Source of the DNA: Paenibacillus agilis
GTDB lineage: Bacteria; Bacillota; Bacilli; Paenibacillales; Paenibacillaceae
Direction: 5' to 3'
Assembly: GCF_007786455.1 (NCBI RefSeq)
Contig: NZ_VNJK01000005.1
Location: forward strand, 124,001-188,000
DNA: 64,000 bases
This document shows, piece after piece, positions 25,958 through 36,009 of the stretch. The notes under the pieces are model-generated. The model worked only from the letters and a program-made list of their open reading frames with translations, had not been told where the DNA came from and ran no database searches. Position 1 is the stretch's first letter. Each line of letters opens with the position of its first letter. The position numbers were made by a program, and so were the translations under genes.

Positions 25958-27703
25958 TTAAGCTCGTACATTCCAACCTTCCGCATTTTGCTGCAATCCC
26001 CACAACTTAGCATAAATACCTCCACTTAAGACCAACGATTGATGTGTTCCTTCTTCAGAGACACTCCCTTGCTCAAGTACAATAATATGATCAGCATGCT
26101 GTATCGTCTTTAACCGATGAGCGATAATGACAACCGTTTTGTGAGCTACTAATTCGTTTATCGCTTGTTGTACAGCTGACTCATTTTCGGCATCGAGAGA
26201 GGCGGTGGCTTCATCAAGCAATACAATCGGAGCATCTTTCAACAGTGCACGAGCAATAGAAATACGCTGCTTTTCTCCACCTGACAGTGTCGATCCGCCT
26301 TCACCCACAGGAGTATCGTACCCTTGCGGCAAAGCAGCTATAAAATCATGACAGCAAGCACGTCTGGCTGCCTCTTCTACTTCTGCTTGTGTCGCATTCA
26401 TATTTCCGATACGAATGTTGTTACCGATTGTATCTTGGAACAAGTAAACATCCTGGAACACGATCGCGATATGCTGCAATAAGCGTTCAGGGTCTGCTTC
26501 GTGAAGGGCTTGACCCCCGATACGAATTTCACCTTGCTGCACATCCCAAAATCGCGAAATCAATCGTGTCACCGTACTTTTCCCGCTCCCCGAAGAGCCA
26601 ACGAGTGCCGTAATCGTTTTGGGCTTAATCGTAAAAGACACATCTTTCAAAGCCGGTAATGCATGCTCATTGTAACTAAAAGTAACACGTTCAAATACAA
26701 TGGACCCGTTCGGATTGATATTTTTATCCCCTTGCAACGGCTGCTCTCGCCTTACATCCATAATGCGCTGTGCACTAAATGCAGAATATTTCATCTCGCC
26801 ATAATTCATTAACACCGCAGTTAACGGATCAAAAATTCGAGTGCCTACTAATAGGAAGAGCAAAAATATCGGCAATGTTAACGATCCGTCCAACAGTAAA
26901 TAGCTGCCTACTAAAATCATAATCGTCATGCCTGAACGAGCTAGCAGCATGGCGCCCATAATAAGAGGACCAAGAATCGCCTCCAACTGAATCGACGTTT
27001 CTTTCAAACGTTGGAACGATAATCGTAATCTTTGAAAACGATCTCCTCCCATATTGTGTGCCTTAATTTCTCGTATGCCTCCCAAATATTCTTGCAAGCG
27101 GCTGGCTGCTTCATTTCTCGCTCGGACTTGATTCTCACATAACCGTTCTTGCAAGGAATTTGTTAACCATAACAACAGCAGGCCGAATGGAAGAGCAACA
27201 AACATTGCTAGCGTCATTCTCCAATCCAAAAACATAAGGCCCGCGAATGCAAATACAGGCATAATGATGCCGCTGATCAGCTGTGGCACATTGTGAGAGA
27301 TTGTCGTCTCCACTTGCGTATAATCACTAAGCAATAAGTTCGTCATATCAGCAGGATCACGCCTATTGAAAAATCCTAAGGATAGACGACGAATGTGCTC
27401 TGCTAATTCTAATCGCCCTGATGCTGCCTGACGATAAGCCACATAGTACGATTTATCGTACAGAATGGAGAATGTCCAATATGAGATAAACATCCATCCA
27501 AATAACAAAATGCTAACTGTCCACAATCGAGTTGTATCCAAACCGAATTGAGGCTCCGCGAAGTACATGTACATCGTATTGAATATATCAACCAGCAGCA
27601 CCGCTGGAAATACTCTGACGATTCCATCTAGGATTGCTGCTAAACCTGTTGGCCATAAGCTGCGGACATTTCCACCTGAAATGTTTGTGAAATATTGCAT
27701 CAT
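25958..27703 (-). CDS. ABC transporter, fused permease and ATPase (second of a pair)
   Basis: A 581-residue half-transporter of the exporter fold. Six hydrophobic segments occupy residues about 15-300. The nucleotide-binding domain has Walker A GSSGSGKST at about 371-379, the signature LSGGEKQR at about 475 and Walker B IVLLDEATASLD at about 497. It follows its partner after 15 bp, so the two probably form a heterodimer. Similar pairs include drug exporters and the siderophore importers YbtPQ and IrtAB. The Fur-box AraC gene just downstream favours an iron link, but the substrate cannot be read from the sequence. Confidence 0.9.
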   Translation of the reverse strand: MMQYFTNISGGNVRSLWPTGLAAILDGIVRVFPAVLLVDIFNTMYMYFAEPQFGLDTTRLWTVSILLFGWMFISYWTFSILYDKSYYVAYRQAASGRLELAEHIRRLSLGFFNRRDPADMTNLLLSDYTQVETTISHNVPQLISGIIMPVFAFAGLMFLDWRMTLAMFVALPFGLLLLWLTNSLQERLCENQVRARNEAASRLQEYLGGIREIKAHNMGGDRFQRLRLSFQRLKETSIQLEAILGPLIMGAMLLARSGMTIMILVGSYLLLDGSLTLPIFLLFLLVGTRIFDPLTAVLMNYGEMKYSAFSAQRIMDVRREQPLQGDKNINPNGSIVFERVTFSYNEHALPALKDVSFTIKPKTITALVGSSGSGKSTVTRLISRFWDVQQGEIRIGGQALHEADPERLLQHIAIVFQDVYLFQDTIGNNIRIGNMNATQAEVEEAARRACCHDFIAALPQGYDTPVGEGGSTLSGGEKQRISIARALLKDAPIVLLDEATASLDAENESAVQQAINELVAHKTVVIIAHRLKTIQHADHIIVLEQGSVSEEGTHQSLVLSGGIYAKLWGLQQNAEGWNVRA

Positions 27704-27718
27704 TTCGATTTCCCTCCC

Positions 27719-29560
27719 TTATACCTTCGTCGTTGAAATGCTCTTATTCACGCCCAATTTCCAAGTCGTTGAACTTATATGTGCCCGCCACAATTTTTGA
27801 TACAAACCATCTAACCCCAACAGCTCATCATGCGTTCCCCGTTCTACAATTTCACCTTTATTCACAACAAGTATTTGCTCTGCCGAACGTATCGTCGACA
27901 ATCGATGAGCAATGATCAGCACGGTCTTTCCTTTTACAAGTTCCATCAACCCTTGTTGAATTTTCTTTTCATTTTCTGCATCGGCATAAGCAGTTGCTTC
28001 ATCTAGAACCAAAATAGGAGCATTTTTCAAAATGGCCCGAGCGATTGCAATACGCTGCGCTTCACCGCCAGATAGATGAGTGCCCCCTTCACCTATTTTC
28101 GTCTGATAACCATCCTCTAACTTCTCAATAAACTCATGGCAGCAAGCACGTTTGGCAGCAGCAATAACGTCCGATTGGGATGCTGTTGAATTGCCCATCC
28201 TGATATTTGCTTCGATCGTATCGTAGAACAAATGAACATCTTGAAACACGAACGATACCGTATCCATTAACTGCTCCGTCCCCATCTCACTTATAGGAAC
28301 TCCGCCTATCGTAATAACACCATGCTGTACATCCCAGAAGCGCAGCAGTAATTGCGCAATCGTAGATTTCCCTCCTCCAGAAGGGCCGACAAGTGCGGTT
28401 ACTTCCCCTGCTCTCGCCATGAAATTTACATCCTTTAACACATATTTAACATCGTTATCATCGTTATGATCTTTATCATCTTTATTTTCGTATGTAAAAG
28501 TGACCTGTTGGAAAGCAACATCATAGGTAGTTGGAACTTGGGGATGAGCTGGTTCTTTCACTGCTACCTCTGAAAAGACAGCTTCAATTCGCTTATTGCC
28601 TTCCACAATCTCTCTCAACCCAGAGCCAACATACATCAACTTGAGCACTGGTGCAGACAAGCTCGGTGAAACGAGTAAAAACAAAATAAACGTAATCGCA
28701 AACGATTGGCTACCAGCATTAGCATGACCACTAATGAGCCATATACCAATTGGAATAACGAACGTATATAAAGAACTGATGACTATAAAAAATATACCGT
28801 AAGGTGTTTTGTATAAGTCTGTAATGCCGATCGATATATCTCTGTATTTCGTAACCGCCTGCTTAAACGTTAAAAATCGAGCTGCCTTTATCCCAAATAC
28901 TTTAATGGCCGGCATTCCTCGAACATACTCCACTCCCGTTGCATTCATTTCTTCCATCGCATATTGATAGTCGCGGTACGCTTGCTGACCTTTTGCACCA
29001 CCATATATTTTCGTTTGCAGCCACATGCCAACGATCATCGGGATGACCAATGCCAATGCCAGACGCCAATCCAGCCAAAATAAATAGCCAATGAATAATA
29101 AAGGAACGATAACCGCACTAAGCAGGTCTGGTATTTGATGCGCGATAAACTTCTCAACCTTTTCCACACTAATTTCAATAATTTTTTTCAATTCGCCTGT
29201 TGCCGTTTTCGTATGATAGCCCATCGGCAATTTAGCTATATGATCGGCAAGTCGTACGCGTAGTTGATAGAGAATATGAAAGGCCGCGATATGAGAGCTC
29301 ATTGCACTTATGTAAATCGCAATCAAAGCAGCAATTAAGCTGACAAGGCTCACGATTCCCCAATATACAATCAATTCACCGTCTATAGCCGCAGCATGTT
29401 GAGCATGTTCGAACAATTCCTTAATGATGTTATAAACAGCGATGAAGGGAACAATTTGCAGCAAGCTCGACAGCACTGACAATATCACCGATACGATCAA
29501 AAGCCCCTTTTTCTCACTCGCTATGTTTAGTAAATTCGATAGATCAGATTTTCGCTTCAT
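27719..29560 (-). CDS. ABC transporter, fused permease and ATPase (first of a pair)
   Basis: A 613-residue half-transporter. The membrane domain covers residues about 15-310. Walker A is GPSGGGKST at about 390, the signature LSGGEAQR at about 492 and Walker B ILVLDEATAYAD at about 513. A charged insert rich in Asp and Lys (YENKDDKDHNDDNDVKY) interrupts the start of the ATPase domain and is unusual. The position after Walker B reads YAD where the partner has SLD, so the two ATP sites are not identical. The start codon ATG at 29560 is followed by MKRKSDLSNLLNIASEKKG. No Fur box was seen in front of this gene. Confidence 0.9.
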   Translation of the reverse strand: MKRKSDLSNLLNIASEKKGLLIVSVILSVLSSLLQIVPFIAVYNIIKELFEHAQHAAAIDGELIVYWGIVSLVSLIAALIAIYISAMSSHIAAFHILYQLRVRLADHIAKLPMGYHTKTATGELKKIIEISVEKVEKFIAHQIPDLLSAVIVPLLFIGYLFWLDWRLALALVIPMIVGMWLQTKIYGGAKGQQAYRDYQYAMEEMNATGVEYVRGMPAIKVFGIKAARFLTFKQAVTKYRDISIGITDLYKTPYGIFFIVISSLYTFVIPIGIWLISGHANAGSQSFAITFILFLLVSPSLSAPVLKLMYVGSGLREIVEGNKRIEAVFSEVAVKEPAHPQVPTTYDVAFQQVTFTYENKDDKDHNDDNDVKYVLKDVNFMARAGEVTALVGPSGGGKSTIAQLLLRFWDVQHGVITIGGVPISEMGTEQLMDTVSFVFQDVHLFYDTIEANIRMGNSTASQSDVIAAAKRACCHEFIEKLEDGYQTKIGEGGTHLSGGEAQRIAIARAILKNAPILVLDEATAYADAENEKKIQQGLMELVKGKTVLIIAHRLSTIRSAEQILVVNKGEIVERGTHDELLGLDGLYQKLWRAHISSTTWKLGVNKSISTTKV

Positions 29561-29642
29561 ATTTCATTCCCCCTAGATGTAGTCGTTGCTCCCATTTCCA
29601 ATGGAAAACGATACTTTCTCTTGGCTTTGATCATAAAAAAAA

Positions 29643-29681
29643 ACCGCAAACGCAGCTACCTTGAAACGGAGCGCATTTACG
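29643..29681 (-). terminator. Rho-independent terminator of the S1 protease gene
   Basis: On the minus strand CCGTAAATGC pairs with GCGTTTGCGG (two G-U pairs), followed by nine T. It stands between the protease and the ABC genes. Confidence 0.75.
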
Positions 29682-29729
29682 GTAAAACGGATTTTTTTAT
29701 GATAAGGACGGAAATTAACCAAAGTGCAT

Positions 29730-30974
29730 CTAAAATGGCGTTGAAGATTTATTAATTTTAAATGTTGTGCCGAAATATTCCGTCATTTTACTCGTTTTAG
29801 CTGCATATCCCCATGATTGATTCTGCGAATCTCCACCTGCGCTATGAATGCCTAACAATACATCTCCTGCCCATGTGATACTACCGCTATCCCCGCCTTG
29901 AGAATAATCTTTATAATTTCCTGTAGCAACAATTTTAACGACATCGCGTACGGTTATTCCGGTTATACTATCTTCAAAACTAGTTGAAGTTTCTTGTACT
30001 TGGCCACAAGTATATCCTGTTGTGAGTCCAGATTTACATACATACTGATTAGCTACAAATGACCCCGACTGCGTATATTTAGCATCATAATTCGTAACCG
30101 CATTTTTAAAAATTGAATTGGAAATTTTTCTTCCTGAATTCGTAACATCAATTAAACCTACGTCTATTCCCTTTGATGAAAAATAACTCACATGATCCCT
30201 TCCTACATTATTATCCCATTGCTTCACAATTGCTTGGTTGCCATTTAAGCAATGACCCGCTGTAACTATAAATTTTTTCTCATCCTTAGTAGCAGTAAAA
30301 GCGGTTGTACAATAATTATGTGTAGCATATGGGGAAAATAGAAAGCCAATCCCGCCACCCAATATAGTATGATTGTCTCTTCTTGAGAACTCTGTGTAGT
30401 TCTTGGCTTCAGGATCTATCACGATATGAATCACATCATTCCCTGCCTTAGAAACTTCGGATAATTGATTCAAGCTCTTCAAATCCTTAGCTTCTGTCAC
30501 CGTAACATTAACTCGTTGTTGTGCTTCATCAACCCCAACAGAACTTATCACAGTTCCAGTGCTCTCCAGCTGTTGTTTCTGATCTATAATTTGATCCTTT
30601 ATTTCATTTAGTTCATGATACGTAAATTTAGAAGGTACAAAAGCAACCCGATTAGAGAGTAATTCACCAAGTTCCGCTTTGATGCGTGCTGTTTTGCTAT
30701 CTTCTACCTTGAATCCAATTACAATTTTGAATCCGTTGCTGCGGTCAATATGCACTGTCCCATAATCTTGAATCGCTTCATAGGAACCTAAAATCTCAGA
30801 AACTTTCTCCTGCATCTGCATGAGATAAACCATTTCCTCAGCAATTTGTTCCTCGGATACTTCATGCTCGACATTTAGCGCAGAAGGTCTAGCGTCTACA
30901 TAGGAATCATCTACAAAAATAGACACTATAAATAGAAACACTACCAAACACAGAATCTTATTCATTCTCATCAT
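29730..30974 (-). CDS. Secreted S1-family serine protease (streptogrisin/alpha-lytic type)
   Basis: A 414-residue preproprotein. The signal peptide MMRMNKILCLVVFLFIVSIF is followed by a pro-region of about 165 residues with repeated helices. The catalytic domain starts near residue 200. The triad is visible: His 241 in TAGHC, Asp 271 in GIDVGLID and Ser 363 in GGDSGS. Cysteines CTTAFTATKDEKKFIVTAGHC and the CKSGLTTGYTC pair match conserved disulfides of the chymotrypsin-fold bacterial proteases. The start at 30974 has AAGGAGG five bases upstream; the in-frame ATG at 31010 would add a non-signal-like leader. Confidence 0.92.
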   Translation of the reverse strand: MMRMNKILCLVVFLFIVSIFVDDSYVDARPSALNVEHEVSEEQIAEEMVYLMQMQEKVSEILGSYEAIQDYGTVHIDRSNGFKIVIGFKVEDSKTARIKAELGELLSNRVAFVPSKFTYHELNEIKDQIIDQKQQLESTGTVISSVGVDEAQQRVNVTVTEAKDLKSLNQLSEVSKAGNDVIHIVIDPEAKNYTEFSRRDNHTILGGGIGFLFSPYATHNYCTTAFTATKDEKKFIVTAGHCLNGNQAIVKQWDNNVGRDHVSYFSSKGIDVGLIDVTNSGRKISNSIFKNAVTNYDAKYTQSGSFVANQYVCKSGLTTGYTCGQVQETSTSFEDSITGITVRDVVKIVATGNYKDYSQGGDSGSITWAGDVLLGIHSAGGDSQNQSWGYAAKTSKMTEYFGTTFKINKSSTPF

Positions 30975-31175
30975 GCTACCTCCTTGAATATTTTCCCACA
31001 ACAACATCACTTAACCCAATATTTACGTTTCGAATACATTCATCAGGGTAATCATAGCTAACTAAAAATAATGAACTGCAACCTCGAAGAAATATATTCC
31101 GTCATAATAAATAGAAACTTTGTTGCTGTACGCACGATAAATCTTGCTAATGATCTACTTCACAAGGAGGAGGAA

Positions 31176-31571
31176 ATGATGAATCGGTTGATTGCGGCAT
31201 TGCTCATTGCTCTTTTATTCGTTACAGGATGTACGAGTTCGCAAGGAACTGAACCTCCAAAACATGAACAGGGCGCTGAGAATAAAGATTTTCGTATCTA
31301 TGAGGGCAGAATTGCAGAGAAAACGATAAGATGGGAAAATACTCTTCTTATTCTTCTTATCCCTAACCTATCCAAAGAAGAAGCTGTTACAAAGAAACCC
31401 AATGAACTTATCGAACAATACGGGAAACAGGACATCGCTTACTATGTTGTCGATAAGAAGTTGTACGATAAGTTGGAAATTGGACAGAAGGTGAAAATCA
31501 AGGCGGAGCTCGACCAGTTGGAGCCTTACCCACCCATTCGCTCGATTATCGAACTAGAGGTCATTGAGTAA
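31176..31571 (+). CDS. DUF3221-like lipoprotein
   Basis: A 131-residue lipoprotein. MMNRLIAALLIALLFVTGC is a clear signal with lipobox VTGC. The mature part has YEGRIAEKTI, the central AYYVVDKKLYDKLEIGQKVK and a final IRSIIELEVIE, the pattern of the small Bacillales lipoproteins named DUF3221. The fold is likely OB-like; the role is unknown. The start at 31176 is set by AAGGAGGAGG; the frame remains open upstream without signal features. It is divergent from the S1 protease. Confidence 0.8.
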   Translation: MMNRLIAALLIALLFVTGCTSSQGTEPPKHEQGAENKDFRIYEGRIAEKTIRWENTLLILLIPNLSKEEAVTKKPNELIEQYGKQDIAYYVVDKKLYDKLEIGQKVKIKAELDQLEPYPPIRSIIELEVIE

Positions 31572-31868
31572 CGACTTTTACAATTGTTCTTTACATTTAC
31601 TATCAAAATTTAAAAGAGCAATATGCACAAAAGGTACGCCACTCTATGGATCGTGCGTTTTCGCTCTTCTATCATTTTCATCAATCTATAACTAATCTTT
31701 ATCAAATATTTACCATTTCTTTAGCAGTAAAAACTCCCCTTTGATGTACAATGAAGTGGTCGAGTTCGGATCTTCCTGCTCTTGCGCATCGAGTAGGAAG
31801 ATCGATGCACTCATAACGCTCATACTCCACGAACATCGGCATCATTTTACTTATGGAGGTATTTGAAA

Positions 31869-32195
31869 ATGAAATATATGAGCAAAGTGTTGATGTCCAC
31901 TGTATTAGCGTTCGGTCTTCTGTCAGGCTCCGTTGGCGCTCTTGGCGCTGAAAACGTAAGTCAATCATCTGTTGGAATTCAATCGAGTACCGTTCATCCT
32001 GTTCTTGAGTTAAGAGTAGGTGAGACGTATCAGTTTGCTGGTAAGGGGTTCAGCGCGCAGTTGATCAGCGGACATGGAGTAATAAGTCTAGACCAGTACG
32101 GGAAGGCTACCGCGTTGAGCCCTGGAGATGCTGTGGTCCATGTTCATCCGAAGAGTGGAATTACACAAATTCGTCCTATTAAAGTCTTACCTTAA
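31869..32195 (+). CDS. Small secreted Ig-like (BIG2-type) protein
   Basis: A 108-residue exported protein. The signal peptide MKYMSKVLMSTVLAFGLLSG ends near VGALGAE. The remaining 80 residues form one bacterial Ig-like domain: LELRVGETYQFAGKGFSAQL then GVISLDQYGKATALSPGDAVVHVH. BIG2 domains usually decorate larger surface proteins; a free-standing one is less common. GGAGGT precedes the ATG by eight bases. It is convergent with the amylase gene and shares a long terminator with it. Confidence 0.75.
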   Translation: MKYMSKVLMSTVLAFGLLSGSVGALGAENVSQSSVGIQSSTVHPVLELRVGETYQFAGKGFSAQLISGHGVISLDQYGKATALSPGDAVVHVHPKSGITQIRPIKVLP

Positions 32196-32225
32196 GTTAC
32201 ACATTTTAATATAGTAGAAAAAAAA

Positions 32226-32294
32226 GCGTCAAAGACACCAAGCTCTCCCTGTCTCAAAAACAGGGACAGACACTTGCTAATGTCTTTGACGCTC
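32226..32294. terminator. Long bidirectional terminator with a nested hairpin
   Basis: AGCGTCAAAGACA (32226-32238) pairs with TGTCTTTGACGCT (32282-32294), a perfect 13-bp stem. Between them lies a second hairpin, CCTGT with ACAGG. The A-run at the left gives a T-run for the minus-strand amylase transcript. It serves two convergent genes. Confidence 0.82.
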
Positions 32295-32329
32295 TCTATT
32301 ATTACTTTCAGTACAACTCTCTTAAACTC

Positions 32330-33886
<1,557 letters not shown>

Positions 33887-33922
33887 TCACACCCTTTTGT
33901 CTATTCTTGATAGTCTAATCTA

Positions 33923-33936
33923 TGAAAACGTTTGCA
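33923..33936. promoter_or_regulatory. cre site (CcpA operator) for the amylase gene
   Basis: TGAAAACGTTTGCA fits the cre consensus TGWAANCGNTNWCA with one mismatch. It lies 43-56 bp upstream of the amylase start and about 8-21 bp after the predicted start point, as at other amylase genes. Confidence 0.75.
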
Positions 33937-33950
33937 TAAATCTATTAATC

Positions 33951-33979
33951 ATTATAGTTTTAGTTGGATCTGGCGTAAA
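33951..33979 (-). promoter_or_regulatory. Promoter of the amylase gene
   Basis: Minus strand: TTTACG at 33974-33979, 17-bp spacer, TATAAT at 33951-33956. The cre site lies just downstream. Confidence 0.7.
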
Positions 33980-34075
33980 GTAGATTTTGAAGAATTATCC
34001 GTTTTTTTGTCTATTATTGTCGACCTCAGAGAATATTTCATACAAGAACTCAAACTACCTTTGGCACTGTTCCCC

Positions 34076-34104
34076 TTGACCATTATCTATATCAACCTTA
34101 TAAT
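34076..34104 (+). promoter_or_regulatory. Sigma-A promoter of the methyltransferase gene
   Basis: TTGACC at 34076-34081, 17-bp spacer, TATAAT at 34099-34104. The ATG follows about 30 nt after the start point. Confidence 0.8.
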
Positions 34105-34141
34105 CTGGGTTAAATTTACATACAGACAAAGGAGAACTACA

Positions 34142-34909
34142 ATGTCATTTAGTTTCTATGGGGAACTTTGTACAGAAGTATACGAGCTGACCAAGCCAAT
34201 CGGACATTCTATTAATGGTGATCTGGAATTTTATAAGCAGAAACTCGCAGCATGCGAAGGACGCATTTTAGAGGTGATGGTCGGTTCAGGGCGTGTCATG
34301 ATTCCATTACTCGAAGCAGGTCTTACTGTAGACGGAATGGACTACTCTCCAGAAATGCTCGCTGTCTGCCGCCAACATTGTGAAGAGCGCGGACTTCAAG
34401 CTAATTTAGTTCAAGCCGATTTACTACAGCTTTCCCTGCCCAATCAGTACGAGGCCATTATTATTCCTTGCGGATCGTTTCTATTAATTGAGGATCGTCA
34501 ACAATCGATTCAAGCTTTGCAGCGACTTTATGAGCACCTTCAACCTGACGGTAGGCTCATTCTCGATCTCTTCTTGCCTGATGCTAACTTTGAGTTGGGC
34601 ACATTCGAAGGAACCTCAACGTTCCATTTTCCTAATGGTGATCTGATTACGATGGAAAGCAAGCTCGTCGAAGCCGATTTATTCAACCAATTCAAAGTCT
34701 CTCATCTAAAATATGAAAAATGGCGAAACGGCAATCTCGTCCAAACGGAATTACAGCGCTTCGCCATACGTTGGTACGGTGTAGAAGAATTCAAGCTCGT
34801 TCTTGAAAGCATTGGTTTTACCGATATCGTAGTATCCGCAGATTATGTAGATGGGCGTCAACCAAGCAATGCCCAACAATGTTATACATTTGAGGCGGTT
34901 AGAAAATAA
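34142..34909 (+). CDS. Class I SAM-dependent methyltransferase
   Basis: A 255-residue cytosolic methyltransferase. SAM-binding motif I is ILEVMVGSGRVMIPLLEAG at about 42-60 (the usual GxGxG is VGSGR), followed by DGMDYSPEMLAVCR at about 64-77 and ADLLQLSLPNQYEAIIIPCG near 95-114. The protein begins SFSFYGELCTEVYELTKP, as in small methyltransferases of unknown substrate. The ATG follows AAAGGAG by seven bases, and a strong promoter stands in front; the frame runs open upstream through the promoter, which rules out longer starts. Substrate not recognised. Confidence 0.85.
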   Translation: MSFSFYGELCTEVYELTKPIGHSINGDLEFYKQKLAACEGRILEVMVGSGRVMIPLLEAGLTVDGMDYSPEMLAVCRQHCEERGLQANLVQADLLQLSLPNQYEAIIIPCGSFLLIEDRQQSIQALQRLYEHLQPDGRLILDLFLPDANFELGTFEGTSTFHFPNGDLITMESKLVEADLFNQFKVSHLKYEKWRNGNLVQTELQRFAIRWYGVEEFKLVLESIGFTDIVVSADYVDGRQPSNAQQCYTFEAVRK

Positions 34910-34983
34910 TGATTATTGCTTGAATGAGACCTAAATAAGAAACTTGAAATTTTAATGCTCAATACCCAGGCTCCAATATTCGA

Positions 34984-35997
34984 CTATTCAACCTCTATCG
35001 GTTCAAGCGGTTCGAATAAAAATGGACGTTCCTGCAAATAGCTCTGAATAATCGCCTGTGCAAACGGCTGTTCTGCGTTCAGACCAGCCGTTTCTCTAGG
35101 ATCAGAGGAATGATGGCAGTAATTCTCGATCATAAACATAACGAACATACTCGCAAGCGGTCCAACATAGTCCCCCTCCAGCCTTCTAACACTTTCATAG
35201 CCTTCCAGAAAGAGCTTTCTATATGTCCCGCCAAGCCCTAGTATCGTACCTGCAATATCATATAAATAATAACCATAGCCGCATCTTGCAAAGTCGATTG
35301 GGAAAGCCTCTTCCCCTCTGAAAATAACATTTTCCATATGCAAATCAGCATGGATTAAGCCAAAGCTACGCGCATGTTTCTCCATCGCCTCTAAATCTGC
35401 TATGATTTTGTCTGCTGCCCTTTGATACATACTCCATCCCTTTTCAGATAAGAAGCAGGGATAGTACTGTTCGAGCTTGGCCATATTTTTACGGAAGCTA
35501 TCCACTCCCCAACTAGGAAAGGAATGATCCGTGTCAGGAACAAATTCCGCTGCAGCAATATGAAGTCGTGCCATCAGCTGGCCCATATTGCTAACCTGAC
35601 ATTCTGTAGGCGCCTCGTTTAACAATTCTCCCTCCAACCAATTCATCAGCGTTACATATAGCGTCTCGCCTTGATCAGATACAAGCTCCAATACATACTC
35701 GCCATTACGGCTTACCTGTCCTTCAGGAACAGTAAGACCACGGCTCCCCAATGCTTGAAGCAGCATCATTTCAGCGCGAATTTCTGCTTTTTCTCTACTA
35801 TTATTGTGAATGCGCAGCAAGAAGCACTCATCCAATTCTGTTTCAATTTTAAATGTAATCGTATCAGATATTTTATTAAACTCAATTCGTTTCCACGCTA
35901 GATCATATTGCTGCACTGCCGCTAAAGCAGCATTTCGTACACTCGCTAGTACAGCTCGTCTTTTTTCATCTGTGTCGATTTGCCAACCTTGATACAT
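34984..35997 (-). CDS. Phosphotransferase of the aminoglycoside/homoserine kinase type
   Basis: A 337-residue protein-kinase-like enzyme. The catalytic loop is GLIHADLHMENVIF at about 215-228 and the metal-binding motif PIDFARCGYGYYLYD at about 235-249. The N-lobe has FLLRIHNN as the ATP-lysine region (Arg where Lys is usual). Such APH-family enzymes phosphorylate antibiotics, homoserine, choline or sugars; nothing here selects a substrate. It lies 12 bp downstream of the PobA-like gene on the same strand, so the two may be co-transcribed. Confidence 0.82.
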   Translation of the reverse strand: MYQGWQIDTDEKRRAVLASVRNAALAAVQQYDLAWKRIEFNKISDTITFKIETELDECFLLRIHNNSREKAEIRAEMMLLQALGSRGLTVPEGQVSRNGEYVLELVSDQGETLYVTLMNWLEGELLNEAPTECQVSNMGQLMARLHIAAAEFVPDTDHSFPSWGVDSFRKNMAKLEQYYPCFLSEKGWSMYQRAADKIIADLEAMEKHARSFGLIHADLHMENVIFRGEEAFPIDFARCGYGYYLYDIAGTILGLGGTYRKLFLEGYESVRRLEGDYVGPLASMFVMFMIENYCHHSSDPRETAGLNAEQPFAQAIIQSYLQERPFLFEPLEPIEVE

Positions 35998-36009
35998 CTC
36001 AACGCTCCT

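Noticed and set aside
31702-31968. 88-codon minus-strand frame
   Set aside because: It overlaps the promoter and signal peptide of the Ig-like secreted protein and has no family resemblance.
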